From: Treponema sp. UBA3870
Lineage (GTDB): Bacteria > Spirochaetota > Spirochaetia > Treponematales > Treponemataceae
DNA length: 13,766 nt
Assembly (NCBI GenBank): GCA_002392275.1
Contig: DGGQ01000015.1
Location: forward strand, 1-13,766
Reading direction: 5' to 3'
Position 1 is the first letter of the stretch; each line of letters opens with the position of its first letter. The position numbers and the translations under genes are program-made. Under the pieces are notes generated by a model. It was given only the letters and a program-made list of their open reading frames with translations. It had not been told where the DNA came from and did not search any database. Positions 12,590-13,766 of the stretch are shown piece by piece.

Positions 12590-13766
12590 ATGATGAATCA
12601 TAAACTTTGCGCAGGGATTATAGCTTTCACACTTTTTGGCCTGGTTGGTATTTTTCAGGTCCAGGGAGAAACTGTCTCCTCGGCTCCGGTGGACATTCAG
12701 AGGCCCCACCAGGCATTGCCCACACAGCCAAGACAGGACTCAACAAACTACTACAGGCTTGCGCAGGTTGGAACCAGGGAAGAAATAATCGAGGCTTTCA
12801 AAAAAAATCCGAACCTCTCCAAACAGACTTTCGGTGACCTGAAAGAAAATTTCCTGATGCTCGCCCTCAAAAACAACAGGAATCTTTCTATAATAAAGAC
12901 AATAACGAACGGTGGATGCTCGGCAATCGCAACAAATATAAACGCCGCGTCGTCAATAATATACGCAGCCCTATACACAAGCGACCCCGAGGTGATGAAA
13001 TATCTGATTGTGCATGGGACGACATTCGGGATTGGTGTGCGCAGCAGGGTCCAGGCCATCGACCACACGGGACACACGGCATTCGACTATGCGAAAATGA
13101 ATCCTGTTCCCGAAATTCTTTCGGTCCTTGAAAAATATGGAAAGGATCCAACCCAGGAGCAGAAAAACAAGGTCTTCAAAAAATACAATCCCGACGCGGT
13201 GATTGAGACCCCGGCAGAACAGGAAGAGCCACAGAGCGAGCCAGAAACTCCAAGTGAGCCAGAAGCAAAAGAGGAAGAGCCGGAGCCGCTTGAAGAAATC
13301 CAGAGAATCGAGGCCGACGACTGGACAATCAATTCAGCGCGCTGGAGACACATAGGTTCCGCAAACATCGAGGATGAAAAATCGGAGGAGCCGCCTGTTG
13401 AAGAAAAACAGGAGCCGGAGGACCCACCAGCAAAAGAGGAAGAGCCTGGCGTCGAGGAAAAAGAGGAAGAGCCGGAAGAAGAACCACCAGCTGAAGAAGA
13501 ACCAGAAATCGAAGAGCCTCCAGTTGAAGAGGAGCCTGAAATTGAAGAGCCTCCAGTTGAAGAGGAACCAGAAGTTGAAGAGCCTCCAGCAGAGGAAGAA
13601 CCAGAAGTAGAACCTCCACCTGTTGAAGAGCCGGAAATTGAGGAACCAGAAATCGAAGAGCATCCTGTTGAAGACGAGCCGGAGCCGCAGGAAAAGGAAC
13701 CTGAGCAGGACAAGCCGGGCGAAAGAGTTCTTCCAGAGGAAAATGTTGAAGAAGAAAAGCCTCCTG
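12590..13766 (+). CDS. Exported ankyrin-repeat protein with long Glu/Pro rod (cut by window edge)
   Basis: The reading frame is open from the ATG pair at 12590/12593 to the window end, at least 392 codons. Residues 1-26 form a signal peptide (HK, then a hydrophobic core AGIIAFTLFGLVGIF, ending QVQG). Residues about 52-190 look like degenerate ankyrin repeats: VGTREEIIEAFKKNPNLSK, SIIYAALYTSDPEVMKYLI and the typical closing unit TAFDYAKMNPVPEILSVLEK. From residue 206 the chain is Glu/Pro-rich, broken by one non-acidic patch (about 237-263, with DDWTINSARWRHIG), and it continues with 11-residue repeats past the window edge. Ankyrin repeats bind proteins; an EP rod is a stiff extended spacer, as in TonB. 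Together they suggest a periplasmic protein that spans a gap, but the C-terminal part is unseen. There is no Shine-Dalgarno; the promoter abuts the ATG. Confidence 0.8.
   Translation, partial: MMNHKLCAGIIAFTLFGLVGIFQVQGETVSSAPVDIQRPHQALPTQPRQDSTNYYRLAQVGTREEIIEAFKKNPNLSKQTFGDLKENFLMLALKNNRNLSIIKTITNGGCSAIATNINAASSIIYAALYTSDPEVMKYLIVHGTTFGIGVRSRVQAIDHTGHTAFDYAKMNPVPEILSVLEKYGKDPTQEQKNKVFKKYNPDAVIETPAEQEEPQSEPETPSEPEAKEEEPEPLEEIQRIEADDWTINSARWRHIGSANIEDEKSEEPPVEEKQEPEDPPAKEEEPGVEEKEEEPEEEPPAEEEPEIEEPPVEEEPEIEEPPVEEEPEVEEPPAEEEPEVEPPPVEEPEIEEPEIEEHPVEDEPEPQEKEPEQDKPGERVLPEENVEEEKPP
13472..13633 (+). repeat. 33-bp tandem repeats coding the EP rod
   Basis: Units of 33 bp encode EIEEPPVEEEP (13505-13537 and 13538-13570) and EVEEPPAEEEP (13571-13603), with a degraded copy before (13472-13504) and a shortened 30-bp one after (13604-13633). 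The middle copies differ at few bases, so the array may change length by slippage or recombination without shifting the frame. The array also makes long open frames on the other strand that are not genes. Confidence 0.75.

Noticed and set aside
13087..13713. Long minus-strand open frame rich in Ser/Gly
   Set aside because: It is the antisense of the Glu/Pro codon repeats (GAA/GAG/CCA/CCT read backwards) and has no ribosome binding site or recognisable domain; the other open frames over 13329-13663 have the same cause.
1..13766. CRISPR array, insertion sequence, tRNA or rRNA genes
   Set aside because: No regularly spaced direct repeats outside the EP-coding array, no transposase-like product and no cloverleaf or rRNA-like sequence was seen on either strand.

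Overview
The window most likely comes from a spirochaete of the genus Treponema or a close relative. The evidence is the flbB-fliK-flgD-flgE order of periplasmic-flagellum genes, a collar protein FlbB that is characteristic of spirochaetes, a eukaryote-type hexokinase, and several exported or outer-membrane proteins with treponemal-style acidic Glu/Pro stalks. This is inferred from protein content alone; no rRNA or tRNA gene is present to confirm it.

Layout. Positions 1-2788 (minus strand) hold a flagellar segment read flbB > fliK > flgD > flgE, with flgE cut by the window edge. A sigma-28-like promoter lies just upstream of flbB. Next on the same strand is a hexokinase (2925-4220), followed by a weak candidate terminator. 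A divergent 129-bp gap contains interdigitated promoters for hexokinase (minus) and a Rep/PcrA/UvrD-type helicase (plus, 4350-6383). The helicase converges on a small P-loop kinase-like gene of unknown role (6447-7094, minus). An AT-rich gap of about 430 bp leads into a lipoprotein gene (7528-8106, plus) with an acidic stalk and a beta-sandwich, CBM-like C-terminal domain. That gene meets tail to tail, 3 bp apart, a minus-strand cluster read Wzi-like outer-membrane protein (10611-12398) > thiI (9354-10589) > exported protein of unknown function (8110-9291). A dense regulatory gap (12399-12589) separates this cluster from a divergent gene for an exported ankyrin-repeat protein with a long Glu/Pro repeat rod, which runs off the right edge.

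How the genes work together. FlbB, FliK, FlgD and FlgE are the collar, hook-length, hook-cap and hook parts of the periplasmic flagellum. Hexokinase feeds glycolysis. ThiI makes 4-thiouridine in tRNA and sits between two envelope-protein genes. The remaining envelope proteins (Wzi-like barrel, lipoprotein, exported protein, ankyrin/EP rod) have no demonstrated partners.

The most notable signals are regulatory. Two plus-strand genes (helicase and ankyrin protein) lack a Shine-Dalgarno sequence and have good promoters placed so that the transcript would start at or beside the AUG (leaderless mRNA). The fliK start codon lies in a perfect 9-bp inverted repeat with its ribosome binding site in the loop. 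The 12399-12589 gap holds a 13-bp tandem repeat, two dyads and a terminator-like leader hairpin. No clearly new multi-gene system, CRISPR array, mobile element, rRNA or tRNA was found.
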